From: CAVYXZ01 sp963772595 | GTDB taxonomy: Bacteria > Chloroflexota > Anaerolineae > Aggregatilineales > Phototrophicaceae | DNA: 64,000 nt | Assembly: GCA_963772595.1 (NCBI GenBank) | Contig: CAVYXZ010000016.1 | Location: 372,001 to 436,000 of the forward strand | Direction of reading: 5' to 3' | The notes under the pieces: generated by a model | Database searches by the model: none | What the model was told of the DNA's origin: nothing | What the model saw: only the letters and a program-made list of their open reading frames with translations | Part shown: positions 1-9,310 of the stretch, piece after piece | How the letters are laid out: each line of letters starts with the position of its first letter | Position numbering within the stretch: position 1 is the stretch's first letter | Translations under genes and position numbers: made by a program

Positions 1-399
1 GAAGGCGTTCGAGATTTCTGGTACACAGCAGGCGCAGCAGTTGGCGAGCCATTCCGCCGTGTCCGTTTCCAGGTAATCGAGCGCAGGGACCGGTTGTAGG
101 TTCAGCACCAGCACCGGGGCGCGCCGCCGCTGAACCGCAGGCAGCACCTGTGATGAGGTCGAGTAGGTGCCGACATAGCACACAATCAGATCGACGTTTT
201 CGCGGGCAAAACGATCTCCGGCCTCACGCGCGGCGGGGGCATCATCGACCAGACCTGCCGAGATGATCTCGACCCCCATGTCCGCCAGTTGTGTTTCGAT
301 GCGCTGCTGGTAGCCTTCCAGCCGGGTCTTTAAGCCTTCGAACTGAGGCCAGTAAGCCGCCAGACCGATCCCAAAGACGCCAACCTTCGCCTCGCTCAT
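1..399 (-). CDS. L-arabinose/L-fucose isomerase-family protein (N-terminal part, runs off the window edge)
   Basis: The first 133 residues are readable from an ATG at 399, preceded by an AGAGGTAGGG ribosome-binding sequence that overlaps the heparinase stop codon. They resemble the N-terminal domain of L-arabinose or L-fucose isomerase-like proteins: a Rossmann-like start (KVGVFGIGLAAYW), a stretch reading VDLIVCYVGTYSTSS, then VLNLQPVPALDY and a Cys-rich EWLANCCACCVPEIS. Such enzymes interconvert aldoses and ketoses in the cytoplasm, but many family members are uncharacterised, so the substrate is not claimed. It follows the heparinase-like gene by 6 bp and is probably co-transcribed. The catalytic C-terminal half lies outside the window. 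Confidence 0.75.
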   Translation of the reverse strand, partial: MSEAKVGVFGIGLAAYWPQFEGLKTRLEGYQQRIETQLADMGVEIISAGLVDDAPAAREAGDRFARENVDLIVCYVGTYSTSSQVLPAVQRRRAPVLVLNLQPVPALDYLETDTAEWLANCCACCVPEISNAF

Positions 400-405
400 T
401 GTGCC

Positions 406-2292
406 CTACCTCTTGATCTGAAGCTGCCACTTCCCCTGACTTTGCGGTTGATTGACCGTCAGGACAATGCGGCGCACTTCATCGCCCCAGCAGCCATGCA
501 TCCGGTGGTCGGTGATGGCGACTCCTTCGACCGAAGGCGTAAACAGGTCGGCATCATAGGTCAGGTGCGCCGTGCCGGATTTACGCCCGTCGATCAGGTC
601 AGCAGGCGTCAGTGCGATCTCGCCGGGACGAGTCACGGCAGCCGCGCAGGCCGTCAGCAGGCTCAGAGTCAGCGTGCCGGGGGCGCGGTCGAATGTGTAT
701 TGATCCTCTATCTCGACCTGCTGGCCGCGCTGCAAACGGACGACCCGCTGCCACTGCTTGAGTCCTGCTTCCGGTGGATAAGCAGCCGCGATGTCCAGGC
801 TGAACTCGGCCCCCGAATCATCAACGTCGTACTGCACGCTGCGAGCCGCGAACTCCTGTCCAGGGGCCTGCTGCACGCCATCAATTGTGGGCAGGTTGTG
901 GTAAGCCGACTGCATGGCCCAGATTTCGTAGCGCTGCGGGCTGAAGGTCTTGCGCGAGTAGTCTTCCACCCCGGCGTCGATCAGGATCGGCAGGCCATCC
1001 ATATAGACGATAAACTCGCCGATGTCGTTGTGATTGTGACTTTCGTTGTTGTGCCCGCCTTTGGCCGCCACGTAGAAGCCCTCCGCCGACCCGGCCTGAT
1101 CGCGCGCGATCATCACCTGTACGTCAGGCAGCCAGACATCGCGCGGTTGGGGCGGCGCGGCCTGCACCTGCATGATCTCACCCGTGGCGAACAGTGAGCG
1201 CAGTTTACGCATCGGGCCGTCGATAATCGGTATGGAGGTGTCGTACTGGTCAGCGAGCAGTTTCTGGAAGACCCATGCGCCGAAAGTCGTCATGGTGGCA
1301 TCGTCAATCGCCTGGCCGTAGCGATAGATCAGGGCGGCGTCAGGCTTGACGATGGCGGAGGCATCGGCAAAGTTGACGTAGTAATTGTCCTCGATTTGCG
1401 TGCGGTAGATAAAGCGCCCCATCTCCTGGATCTTGGGCTGATCGAATAGCTTCACCTGGCCGCCGGTCGCCTGATCGAGCAGTTCCAGACAATCATAGAC
1501 GGAGGCCCCGGCCCGGCCCCAGTAGTTCGGCCCCTCGTCGCAGCCGCCGTCGTCTGGCTGACCGGTCAGATAGGCATCCAGGCTGTGCATGGCCTTATGG
1601 ACCATCTGCCGCCGCAGTGCAGGGTCAGGCTCGATGAACAGGATGCAGGCCAGCCAGTTCGAACAGATCCAGGGGGTCCAGTTGTTCAGGTATCTCTCCG
1701 GTATGTTCCCCATCCACCAGAAGTCATCGCGCTCCAGATTGGGGATGAGCAGCTTGTGCTGAATCTCAGCCGCAATGCGCGGGCAAATCAGCGGCGAAAT
1801 GGACTCAAGCTGGTCAGCCAGCAGATAATCAATGTAGGCCAGGTCCATAGCGGTCTCGGCCACGAAGAGATCGACCGTTGGCTCGGTCACGTCTGGCAGG
1901 CCGATGCTGGCGCGCTGCGCGTAGAGATGAGCCGGGATGCCCCAATAGCTTTCTTCACAGATCAGCCAGAGACCATCGACCAGATGCTCCAGGAAGCGCC
2001 CTTTGCCCTCGATACATTCGGCCAGCGCCAGCGTGTTCACCAGATGGCGGCGTCTGAAGTAAGGCGTTTCGTAGGCCAGTCGGCTGCCCGTCGTGGCGAA
2101 CTTGAGGAAGTCCGAGGCCAGCAGCGGCTGCCATTCCTGTTGAAGTGCCGCTTCGCCTGCATCCAACATGGCCTGACGCGCTTCTGCAGGCAGTGATTCC
2201 CAGGGGGTGCGTTGGGAAGCGGTCGGGTAGGGTGTCCAGTCTGCCTGAGCACAGACATTGAGGGATTCTAAGGCATATCGTTCCAGCAGCAT
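406..2292 (-). CDS. Heparinase II/III family protein
   Basis: A 628-residue protein with the two-part layout of heparinase II/III-type polysaccharide lyases. An alpha-helical N-terminal toroid (about residues 30-370) is followed by a beta-sandwich region with the signature HNNESHNHNDIGEF (around residue 417), then VYMDGLPILIDAG and a Tyr/His-containing segment ending in HNLPTIDG. The family cleaves acidic polysaccharides or oligosaccharides by beta-elimination through His and Tyr residues. No signal peptide is visible, so it may act on imported oligosaccharides. The next gene is an aldose-isomerase-like protein, consistent with cytoplasmic sugar breakdown. The real substrate (heparin, alginate, other uronans) cannot be read from sequence. 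Confidence 0.85.
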   Translation of the reverse strand: MLLERYALESLNVCAQADWTPYPTASQRTPWESLPAEARQAMLDAGEAALQQEWQPLLASDFLKFATTGSRLAYETPYFRRRHLVNTLALAECIEGKGRFLEHLVDGLWLICEESYWGIPAHLYAQRASIGLPDVTEPTVDLFVAETAMDLAYIDYLLADQLESISPLICPRIAAEIQHKLLIPNLERDDFWWMGNIPERYLNNWTPWICSNWLACILFIEPDPALRRQMVHKAMHSLDAYLTGQPDDGGCDEGPNYWGRAGASVYDCLELLDQATGGQVKLFDQPKIQEMGRFIYRTQIEDNYYVNFADASAIVKPDAALIYRYGQAIDDATMTTFGAWVFQKLLADQYDTSIPIIDGPMRKLRSLFATGEIMQVQAAPPQPRDVWLPDVQVMIARDQAGSAEGFYVAAKGGHNNESHNHNDIGEFIVYMDGLPILIDAGVEDYSRKTFSPQRYEIWAMQSAYHNLPTIDGVQQAPGQEFAARSVQYDVDDSGAEFSLDIAAAYPPEAGLKQWQRVVRLQRGQQVEIEDQYTFDRAPGTLTLSLLTACAAAVTRPGEIALTPADLIDGRKSGTAHLTYDADLFTPSVEGVAITDHRMHGCWGDEVRRIVLTVNQPQSQGKWQLQIKR

Positions 2293-2397
2293 AATCGTTT
2301 ACTCAACAATCATTCAGCAAAAATAGTCCTGAAGAGTATCGTCATTGGCAGCAGGCTTGTCAAGCTTGATTGGCCCCGCAGGTGGCTCTATCGGCGA

Positions 2398-2426
2398 TTG
2401 GTCTAATGGTGGGAACCGGGTAGAAT
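2398..2426 (+). promoter_or_regulatory. Candidate sigma70-type promoter for the chaperonin operon
   Basis: TTGGTC (2398-2403) and TAGAAT (2421-2426) are separated by 17 bp and lie about 45 bp upstream of the chaperonin-like gene. The -10 is good and the -35 is weak. There is no CIRCE-like inverted repeat in the 2293-2470 gap, which argues against HrcA heat-shock control. Confidence 0.35.
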
Positions 2427-2470
2427 GGTGCCTGTGCAGTTTGATTGGACAAGTGGATTGAGGCAGCCGC

Positions 2471-4105
2471 GTGGCCGGACGTAAAGGACAATGGCAGCGA
2501 CCAGGCATTGTGCCGCAGCAGCGGGTTGCGGGCAGCTTACAACTCGGTATTGATCAGTTGGTCAACGCGATTGCGCCGACGCTTGGACCGCTCTCGCGTA
2601 CCGTTCTGAATGAGCCAGCACTTCGGCACAAGACACCCGAACTGCTGGACGACGGTGCGACGATTGCCCGGCGGCTCATAATGCTGCCGGACCGCAATGA
2701 AGATGTTGGGGCCATGTATCTGCGGCAAATGCTGTGGCGGGTACGGAATCTGGCCGGGGATGGTACGGCGACCGCTGCGGTGCTGTTTCAGGCTATCTAC
2801 AACGAAGGGGTGCGCTATCTGGCCTCTGGCGGCAATGCCATGAGCCTGCGGCGGCATCTGGAATCCGGGGCCGGGCTGCTGATGGACGAACTCGACCGGA
2901 TGACGATTCAACTGGAACCAGGGCAGTCACTGACCGGGCTGGCTGAATCGGTCTGCGATGACCCTGAACTGGCACAGGCCATCGGGGCCGTATTCGAGCG
3001 GGCGGGTGTCTATCACCGGATTGACCTGCGCGCCGGGAACAGCCGCGATGTGGAATACGAATTTATTGAAGGCCACCATTGGGAAGGCGGCGTTGCCCGA
3101 CGGCCTACTGCGACCACGCCTGTCGAGGAGATCAGCTTCGCTGAGGTCCCGGTGCTGATTAGCGATTTTGAAGTGAACGATCCACAGGAATTGATCCCAC
3201 TGTTGCAGTTAATGCTGAGCGAAGAGATCAAGTCGCTGATTCTGGTCGTATCCAGTATCTCGGAGAAGGTCCTGACCTTTCTCGCGGTCCCGGCCAATCG
3301 GGAGCGGGCGGCGGTTCATGCCGTGCGCAGCCCGACGGGGAAAGACACGGTCCACCGGGACATCCTGCATGACATTGCGAGCCTGACCGGTGGGCGCGTG
3401 CTGGTGAAACAGGCCGGTCACAGCTTTGAATCGGTCCACGTCGAGGATTTCGGCTGGCTGCGCCACGGTTGGGCGGATAAGAATTACTTCAGCATCCTGG
3501 CCGGAAAGGGCGATTCGCGCGAGCTGCGGCGGCGTGCTGCCATGCTGAAACAGTCATATGCGGCGGCCAGCGACCCGGATGAGCGCAAGCGTCTGCATGA
3601 TCGCCTGGGCAGGCTGATGAACGGCCAGGCGGTGCTGTGGGTGGGCGGATTATCGCAGCCCGTGATTGACCGACGCAAGGCTCTGGCGAGCAAAACGGTC
3701 GATACCTTGCGCGGCGCGCTTCTCGAAGGCGTGGTGCCTGGTGGTGGAGCGGCCCTGCTCAACTGCCGGATAGCGCTGGAGACGCGCCTGAGCCAGACGC
3801 AGGACACCGACGAACGAGCGGCTTATGCGATGCTGCTTCGGGCGGTTGAGGCTCCCTTTCGCACCTTGACGCAGAACGCAGGCTTGAATCCGGCGGTCCA
3901 CCTGGCGGCCCTGACCGAAATGGGGCCGGAGTACGGGCTTGACCTGCGGCAGGGCGAGGTCGTGGATATGGTGCAGGCCGGTATCTTCGATTCGGCAGCG
4001 GCACTTAAGGCAGCCGTTCGAGGCGCGGTTCACAGTGCGGCATTGGCCCTGACAATTGACGTGATTGTGCATCGAGCCAATCCGCCGACAGAAACAAATC
4101 CCTGA
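2471..4105 (+). CDS. Divergent GroEL/Cpn60-family chaperonin paralogue
   Basis: A 544-residue Cpn60-family protein. Visible landmarks are APTLGPLSRTV (residues 35-45, cf. TLGPKGRNV in GroEL), DDGATIA (60-66), the nucleotide-binding NLAGDGTATAAVL (93-105) with Asp97 at the position of GroEL Asp87, and VDTLRGALLEGVVPGGG with Asp411 at the position of GroEL Asp398. ATPase residues therefore look intact. The apical domain is recognisable (DIASLTGG) but strongly diverged, and the protein ends in VIVHRANPPTETNP instead of the Gly-Gly-Met tail. No groES is adjacent. The start is GTG at 2471. It is followed after 8 bp by a propeller protein, suggesting an operon with a specialised client rather than housekeeping folding. 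That role is inference. Confidence 0.88.
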   Translation: MAGRKGQWQRPGIVPQQRVAGSLQLGIDQLVNAIAPTLGPLSRTVLNEPALRHKTPELLDDGATIARRLIMLPDRNEDVGAMYLRQMLWRVRNLAGDGTATAAVLFQAIYNEGVRYLASGGNAMSLRRHLESGAGLLMDELDRMTIQLEPGQSLTGLAESVCDDPELAQAIGAVFERAGVYHRIDLRAGNSRDVEYEFIEGHHWEGGVARRPTATTPVEEISFAEVPVLISDFEVNDPQELIPLLQLMLSEEIKSLILVVSSISEKVLTFLAVPANRERAAVHAVRSPTGKDTVHRDILHDIASLTGGRVLVKQAGHSFESVHVEDFGWLRHGWADKNYFSILAGKGDSRELRRRAAMLKQSYAAASDPDERKRLHDRLGRLMNGQAVLWVGGLSQPVIDRRKALASKTVDTLRGALLEGVVPGGGAALLNCRIALETRLSQTQDTDERAAYAMLLRAVEAPFRTLTQNAGLNPAVHLAALTEMGPEYGLDLRQGEVVDMVQAGIFDSAAALKAAVRGAVHSAALALTIDVIVHRANPPTETNP

Positions 4106-4113
4106 GGAATGGC

Positions 4114-5061
4114 ATGAGCGAAACCCCTGATTTACAACTTGGCGACCCGACCTACGATTTTGCGCTTGCCAGCGATTCGAAGACCTGTTTCGTGGCGCGC
4201 ATGTCCGGGCTGTATGCTTTTGACGAGGACGGCACGAACTGGCGCATGGCCTTCGACTCGCTTGATCTGGCTGACCCGCTGCCCGCGCTGGCGGTAGCGC
4301 TGGCCCCGGATTATGACCGCGAAGCGACCGTCTTTGCCGGGGTGAGCGGCGGGATTTTGCGCTCTGGCGATGGCGGCGAACAGTGGGAGCGGGTCTATTT
4401 TCCCGCGCTGCCGCCCACCGTGACCGTGTTGGCTGTGTCGCCGTATTACGCGGATGACGGCTGCCTTTTCGCCGGAACGCTGGATGATGGGATGCTCTGC
4501 TCGCGGGATCGCGGCCAGACCTGGCAGTCGGCCAATTTCGGGCTGCTGGACCCGACGATCTTTTCGCTGGCGCTCTCGCCCGGCTTTGCCGAGGACGGGA
4601 TCGTCTATGCAGGCGCGCAATGCGGACTCTTCCGCAGCCTGAACGCCGGGCGAAGCTGGCTGGAAGTCGAGATGCCGACGGATTACGACGCGGTGCTCAG
4701 CATGGCCCTGTCGCCGGCCTTCACGACCGACCATACGATGTTCGCAGGCACTGAGTCCAGCGGCTTGTGGCGCTCGCGCGATGCTGGCAAAAGCTGGGAA
4801 CGGCTTTGCGAAGCCGTGTTGGACGAGTTGGTAGATCAGGTGGTGCTGGCCCCGAATTACCCTGAAGACCCGCGGATTGTGATCCTCTGCGGCGGCAGGC
4901 TTTACCTTTCACCCAATGATGGCGCATCTGCGCAGCCCTGGCGCGATTCTTCGCTGAGCGACCGGACCGTCACAGCGATCTGCGCGCCCAAAGGCTTCGA
5001 TGAAGACGCGCCTGTGCTGGTTGGTTTTGAGCAAGGCGGACACGCCGTTGTAGCGAAATAG
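4114..5061 (+). CDS. Asp-box (BNR/YCF48-like) beta-propeller protein
   Basis: A 315-residue protein with at least five repeats of the Asp-box type: SGDGGEQWERV, SRDRGQTWQSA, SLNAGRSWLEV, SRDAGKSWERL and a degenerate SPNDGAS. Each is followed by a strand containing SLALSP or TVLAVSP and a D-x-T-V/M-F-A-G motif. This pattern forms a six- or seven-bladed propeller, as in sialidase-like and YCF48/HCF136 assembly factors. There is no signal peptide, so it is predicted cytoplasmic. It sits 8 bp after the chaperonin-like gene and 11 bp before the sulfatase-like gene. A scaffold or assembly-factor role next to the chaperonin is possible but unproven; no glycosidase catalytic residues are apparent. 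Confidence 0.75.
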   Translation: MSETPDLQLGDPTYDFALASDSKTCFVARMSGLYAFDEDGTNWRMAFDSLDLADPLPALAVALAPDYDREATVFAGVSGGILRSGDGGEQWERVYFPALPPTVTVLAVSPYYADDGCLFAGTLDDGMLCSRDRGQTWQSANFGLLDPTIFSLALSPGFAEDGIVYAGAQCGLFRSLNAGRSWLEVEMPTDYDAVLSMALSPAFTTDHTMFAGTESSGLWRSRDAGKSWERLCEAVLDELVDQVVLAPNYPEDPRIVILCGGRLYLSPNDGASAQPWRDSSLSDRTVTAICAPKGFDEDAPVLVGFEQGGHAVVAK

Positions 5062-5072
5062 AAGGAGATTCC

Positions 5073-6494
5073 ATGACTGAGCGACAGCCTAATATTATTT
5101 TGATCGGGATTGATTCGCTGCTGGCCGATCACATGAGTTGTTACGGTTATCACCGGCAGACGACACCGCATATTGACCGTTTTTCCAGAGAATGCACCCT
5201 ATTCGAAAAGACCTACAGCGCGCATATTCCCACGACGAGCGCCTACGCCTCTATGCTGACCGGGCTGGACTGCTTCGGCACACAGATCGTCGCCCTGCGC
5301 AATAAGGGACCGATCCGTGACGAAGTGAAGATGCTGCCCGAAATCTTGCGCGATGCAGGTTACGATACCAGCTGCGTCGGCTTTAGCGGCAACATCAGTT
5401 CTCGCGGCTTTGATCAGTATTTCGATTACAAGGCCTGGGGGGCCTGGGAAGAGCACCCGCTGACGAAGGCGGACAATCTCAATGAGGTAGCGCTGCCCGA
5501 ACTGGAGCGTCTGGCTGCGCAGGATAAACCGTTTTTCCTCTTCCTGCGTCATATGGATCCACACTCACCTTACCTGCCGCCCGCGCCTTTTGACCGCATG
5601 TTTTATCACGGTGACGAATTCGACCCGGACAATCATTCGATGGACCCGGTGTTCGACTTCGCACCCTTCGCCGATTTCTTCCGCTCCTGGATGCCGCCTG
5701 GCGTGCGCGATAAGGATTACATTATCGCCCAGTACGATGGCGCGGTGGCGTATCTGGATGCTTCGCTGCATGTGATCTTTGAAGCCATCGAAGGGCTGGG
5801 TATTCTGGACGACACCATTATCGTCCTCAACGGCGATCACGGGGAGACGCTCTACGATCACGACTGCTGGTTCGACCATCATGGTCTCTACGACGTGACG
5901 CTGCACGTTCCGTTGATGATTCGCTATCCGAGCAAGGTGCCGATGGGCAAGCGTGTAACGGGTTACAACCAGCACAAGGATCTGGTGCCGACACTCATGG
6001 AACTGGCCGAGATCGACAGCGGAATTGACTTCGACGGCGAGAGCCTGACGCCCATGATTCGCGGCGAAGTGGTCTCGCATGACGGCGAGTTCTACATCAC
6101 CGAATGCACCTGGATGCGCAAACATGGCTGGCGCACACCGCAGTGGAAGCTGATTCGCGCGCTGGAACCTGATTTCCACTTCAAGCCGCCGGTCGAACTC
6201 TACAACCTGATCGAGGACCCGCACGAGGATCATAATCTGGCCGAGGCGGAGCCGGGCGTTGTGGCGCTGCTGACCGAGCGGATGGAAGCCTGGATCGCCA
6301 GACGCGAGGCCGAAACTGGCATGACCAACCCGATGTATACCCAGGGCGATGCCTGGCACGGCAAAGACTTCCAGGGGCCGTTCAAGAACTCGCAGGAAGC
6401 CTATGACACGATGAACATCAGCAGTGTCCGTCAGGCGGATCGCTTGCAGGCTGCGAAAGAGGAGAAAGAAAACAAGGATGCGACAACACCTTAG
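5073..6494 (+). CDS. Sulfatase-like hydrolase of the alkaline-phosphatase superfamily, Thr at the nucleophile position
   Basis: A 473-residue protein with the sulfatase fold: NIILIGIDSL near the N-terminus (metal Asp14), substrate-side HMDPHSPY, metal-binding LNGDHGET, and a C-terminal ELYNLIEDPHEDHNLA as in arylsulfatases. The sulfatase signature C-x-P-S-R-x3-L-T-G is replaced by TTSAYASMLTG (residues 54-64), with Thr54 where the formylglycine-generating Cys/Ser should be and Tyr58 in place of Arg. Without formylglycine it is unlikely to be a classical sulfatase; a Thr nucleophile is used by phosphodiesterases and phosphotransferases of this superfamily. No signal peptide is seen. The start has a GAAGGAGATTCC ribosome-binding site. 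Confidence 0.85.
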   Translation: MTERQPNIILIGIDSLLADHMSCYGYHRQTTPHIDRFSRECTLFEKTYSAHIPTTSAYASMLTGLDCFGTQIVALRNKGPIRDEVKMLPEILRDAGYDTSCVGFSGNISSRGFDQYFDYKAWGAWEEHPLTKADNLNEVALPELERLAAQDKPFFLFLRHMDPHSPYLPPAPFDRMFYHGDEFDPDNHSMDPVFDFAPFADFFRSWMPPGVRDKDYIIAQYDGAVAYLDASLHVIFEAIEGLGILDDTIIVLNGDHGETLYDHDCWFDHHGLYDVTLHVPLMIRYPSKVPMGKRVTGYNQHKDLVPTLMELAEIDSGIDFDGESLTPMIRGEVVSHDGEFYITECTWMRKHGWRTPQWKLIRALEPDFHFKPPVELYNLIEDPHEDHNLAEAEPGVVALLTERMEAWIARREAETGMTNPMYTQGDAWHGKDFQGPFKNSQEAYDTMNISSVRQADRLQAAKEEKENKDATTP

Positions 6495-6530
6495 TTTGGT
6501 GAGTAGAGACGCACATTAAGGAGCGAAATT

Positions 6531-7533
6531 ATGCCATTACGAGTTGCGATTGTCGGCATGGGGAACATTGGGAACCGCCATGCACAGGTTTACCAGGGCC
6601 TGGATCAGGTCGAGATCGTCGCCGTCTGCGACATCATTCAAGAGCGGTCCGATAAGGCGGCAGAGGCTTACGGCTGCCAGGGATTCTACTCGATCCAGGA
6701 GATGCTCGACAGCGGAATCAAGATCGACGCTGCCAGTATGGCGACCGCCGGGGTCGAGAACGGCGGCGACCATTATCAGGCGACGATTGAACTGCTCGAA
6801 GCCGGGCTGCCGGTGTTGGGCGAGAAACCCATCTCGAACGAAATCGACAAGGCGGAGAAGATGGTCGCGCTGGCAAAGGAGAAAAACCTGCGTTACGGCA
6901 TCGACCTGAATCACCGCTTCACCCCGGCAGCGAAGAAGGCCAAAGAATGGGTCGAGCAGGGCAGGCTGGGTGAGTTGAACATGATCGACATGACCATGTG
7001 GATCAACAACCCGAACGAAATCATCGCCCCATTTTCACATGCGCGCACTGCATCCACACTCCATCGACGTGATGCGCTACTTCGGTGGCGATGTGGACAA
7101 GGTGCAGGCCTTCTACAAGCGCGGCAAGGGGCGGCAGGGCTGGTCTAACGTAGAGGTTAACCTGCTGTTCAAGAACGGGATTATCGGGCATCTGCGCGGC
7201 AGTTATGACGGCAACTTTGGCCGGGCCGGAACTTACGGCCTGGAGTCGCTGGACGTGGTTGGCTCCGATGGCCGTTTCTACCTGCGCGATGCCTGCGAAG
7301 AGTTAATCTTCTACGACCGCTTCACGCCCACCATCGAAAAGTATGAGAATCTGGGCGGGATGCGGCACTTTGGCGAGACCTTCCAGAGCCGCATCTCGCG
7401 CTGGGTCGAACAAAATGTGGAGGGCGTAGCGCCTTCGGAAATTGAAGGCTCCGGTGAGGAAGGGCTGGCGGCGCAATACGTGATCGAAGCCGCGATCAAA
7501 TCCTGGGAAACCGGGCAGGTCATCAGCTTGTAG
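6531..7533 (+). CDS. Gfo/Idh/MocA-family oxidoreductase, copy 1 (one frameshift)
   Basis: NAD(P)-dependent sugar or inositol dehydrogenase-type protein. The N-terminal Rossmann domain reads VAIVGMGNIGNRHAQVY, followed by the family's GEKPISN (EKP motif) and YGIDLNHRFTP. The C-terminal substrate domain contains HPHSIDVMRYFGGD with the usual Asp/His pair. The frame breaks near 7032-7039: reading the TTTT run as TTT joins APF to HMRALHPHSID and gives an intact protein of about 333 residues, parallel to copy 2. The two copies flank a sulfotransferase gene and are likely an operon pair. Substrate unknown. Confidence 0.85.
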
Positions 7534-7546
7534 AACGGGTTCGTCT

Positions 7547-8279
7547 ATGACCTTGGTCACCATCATCGGGCGCGGGCATTCTGGTACCCGCGCTATTTCC
7601 CACACGCTGTATGCCAGCGGCGTCTACATGGGGTCGATGCTCAATGCGTCCGGGGATCTCGTGCCGCCGCAGCAAATGTACGAGGCCTGCCGGGTGATGG
7701 CACGCTATGTGCGCTGGCAAGGCGGCCTGGAATGGGATTTCAGCGCCTTGTTCGACATGGATGTCCCGCAGGAGTTCAGCGACCTGATCGAAGGCTACTT
7801 GAAGTCGGTGCTTGAAAGTGACTCGGCACTACAAGGGCTGGAAAATCCCGGAGACGACGCTGGTCTACCCCTGGATTTTGCGCATGTTCCCGGAGGCGCG
7901 CTACATCTACTGGATTCGCAACCCGCGTGATTGCATTCTCTCGCGCCACGTGACCGACGACCTGCGCAAATTCGGCATTGAGTACCCGGAAACCGAAGAC
8001 GTCCGCCTGATGCGGGCGATCAGTTGGAAGTACCAGTACGACCTGATGCGTGCTTGCCCTCGGCCCAAACACGCCCTGGCGGTACGATTCGAGGATTTTG
8101 TGCTTCATCAGGAGGAGACACTGGCGCGGCTGGAGGAATTTCTGGGGATTCCATTGGCGCGGATCATCGTGCGACCGGACGCGGTAGATCGCTGGAAGCA
8201 TGACGATGGCGTGAACTATTTTGATTTCTTCGCCCAGACGATGGCTGAATATGGTTATGATAACCCGGAGCCAACATGA
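7547..8279 (+). CDS. Sulfotransferase-family protein (one frameshift)
   Basis: A small PAPS-dependent sulfotransferase-like protein of about 243 residues. The N-terminal 5'-phosphosulfate loop is IIGRGHSGTRAISHTL and the 3'-phosphate-binding motif is YIYWIRNPRDCILSR, both typical of the family. The C-terminal part has AVRFEDFV and a typical LEEFLGIP segment. The frame changes near 7815: reading GAAAG as GAAG joins KSVLE to VTRHYKGWKIPET. Its stop overlaps the start of the second oxidoreductase (ATGA at 8276-8279), so translation is probably coupled. The acceptor could be a sugar or other small molecule handled by the flanking MocA-type enzymes; that link is inference. Confidence 0.75.
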
Positions 8280-9273
8280 GTTTACGAGTGTGTGTGATCG
8301 GCATGGGGCCAATCGGCAATCGCCATGCCACTATCTATAAAGATGAGCCGCTGGCCGAACTGGTCGGCGTTTGCGATATTCGTCAGGACCGGGCGGATGC
8401 GGCCTCAGCGCGGCTGGGCGTGCCCGCCTATTACGATGCGCAGAAAATGCTGGATTCGCTCAAGCCTGATCTGGTGAGCGTGACCACGGGCGGCCAGGAA
8501 TACGGCAGCGAGCATTATGCGCCGACCATTCAGGCGCTGGAAGCGGGCTGTCACGTACTGGGCGAGAAGCCGATCTCCAACGTGATCGAAGAAGGCGAAG
8601 AAATGGTCGCCAAAGCGAAAGAGCGCAGGGCGTCTGCTACGGCATCAACCTGAACCACCGCTTCACCCCGGCAGCGCGCATCGCCAAGCGCTGGGTCGAA
8701 GAGGGGCGCATCGGGCACCAGTTGTTCTGCCGCATGAGCATGTGGATCAAGAACCCGGCGGAAAGCTCGCCCTACTACCAGATCAAGGCACTCAACCCGC
8801 ACACGGTCGATGTGATGCGCTACTTCTGCGGCGACATCGAGGCGGTGCAGTTGTTCGCCACCAAAGCGCCGGGACGCAAGATCTGGTCTACGACTTCGTT
8901 CAATATGCGCTTTAAGAGCGGGGCTATCGGCAACCTGACCGCCAGCTACGACATCGAGCGCGGCCACCCGATGGAGCGCTGCGAGGTCGGCGGCGTGAAC
9001 GGGCGCTTTGTGCTGGACGACATGTGGCGCGAGGCGACGCTGTACCCGGCGGGCGATATGATTAAACAGGTATATACCGACCCGACCTTCGGTGGTTTTG
9101 GCGATTTCGTCAGCACTTTCCGGGACCGCATTCACACCTTTGTGCAGCAGGTCAGCGACGGCGTGCCCCCGGACCAGATCGACGGCTCCGGCGCGGAGGG
9201 TCTGGCGGCACAGAAGGTGTTGGACGCGGCGATCCGGTCACTCGATACCGAGACTATCGTTTACGTTGATTAG
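8276..9273 (+). CDS. Gfo/Idh/MocA-family oxidoreductase, copy 2 (frameshift)
   Basis: Paralogue of the gene at 6531. The Rossmann start VCVIGMGPIGNRHATIY, the GEKPISN motif and the C-terminal NPHTVDVMRYFCGD are shared. The frame changes at about 8629: dropping two bases there (CGCAGGGCG) yields AKERGVCYGINLNHRFTP, which aligns without gaps to copy 1; a single missing base is the alternative. The start overlaps the sulfotransferase stop by 4 bp. Restored length is about 332 residues. The duplication suggests two consecutive or alternative oxidations of related sugar substrates. Confidence 0.85.
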
Positions 9274-9310
9274 CGATGCGCATTGATTGCGGATCTCGAC
9301 TGGAGCCACT

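Noticed and set aside
442..1197. Long plus-strand open frame antisense to the heparinase-like gene, and many similar antisense frames (for example 1585-2196, 11562-12323, 38452-39819, 60645-62633)
   Set aside because: They are mirror frames of high-GC genes, lack ribosome-binding sites and recognisable family sequence, and lie wholly inside well-supported genes on the other strand.
2293..2470. CIRCE/HrcA heat-shock operator before the chaperonin-like gene
   Set aside because: No TTAGCACTC-N9-GAGTGCTAA-like repeat is present; only a generic promoter-like pair was found.
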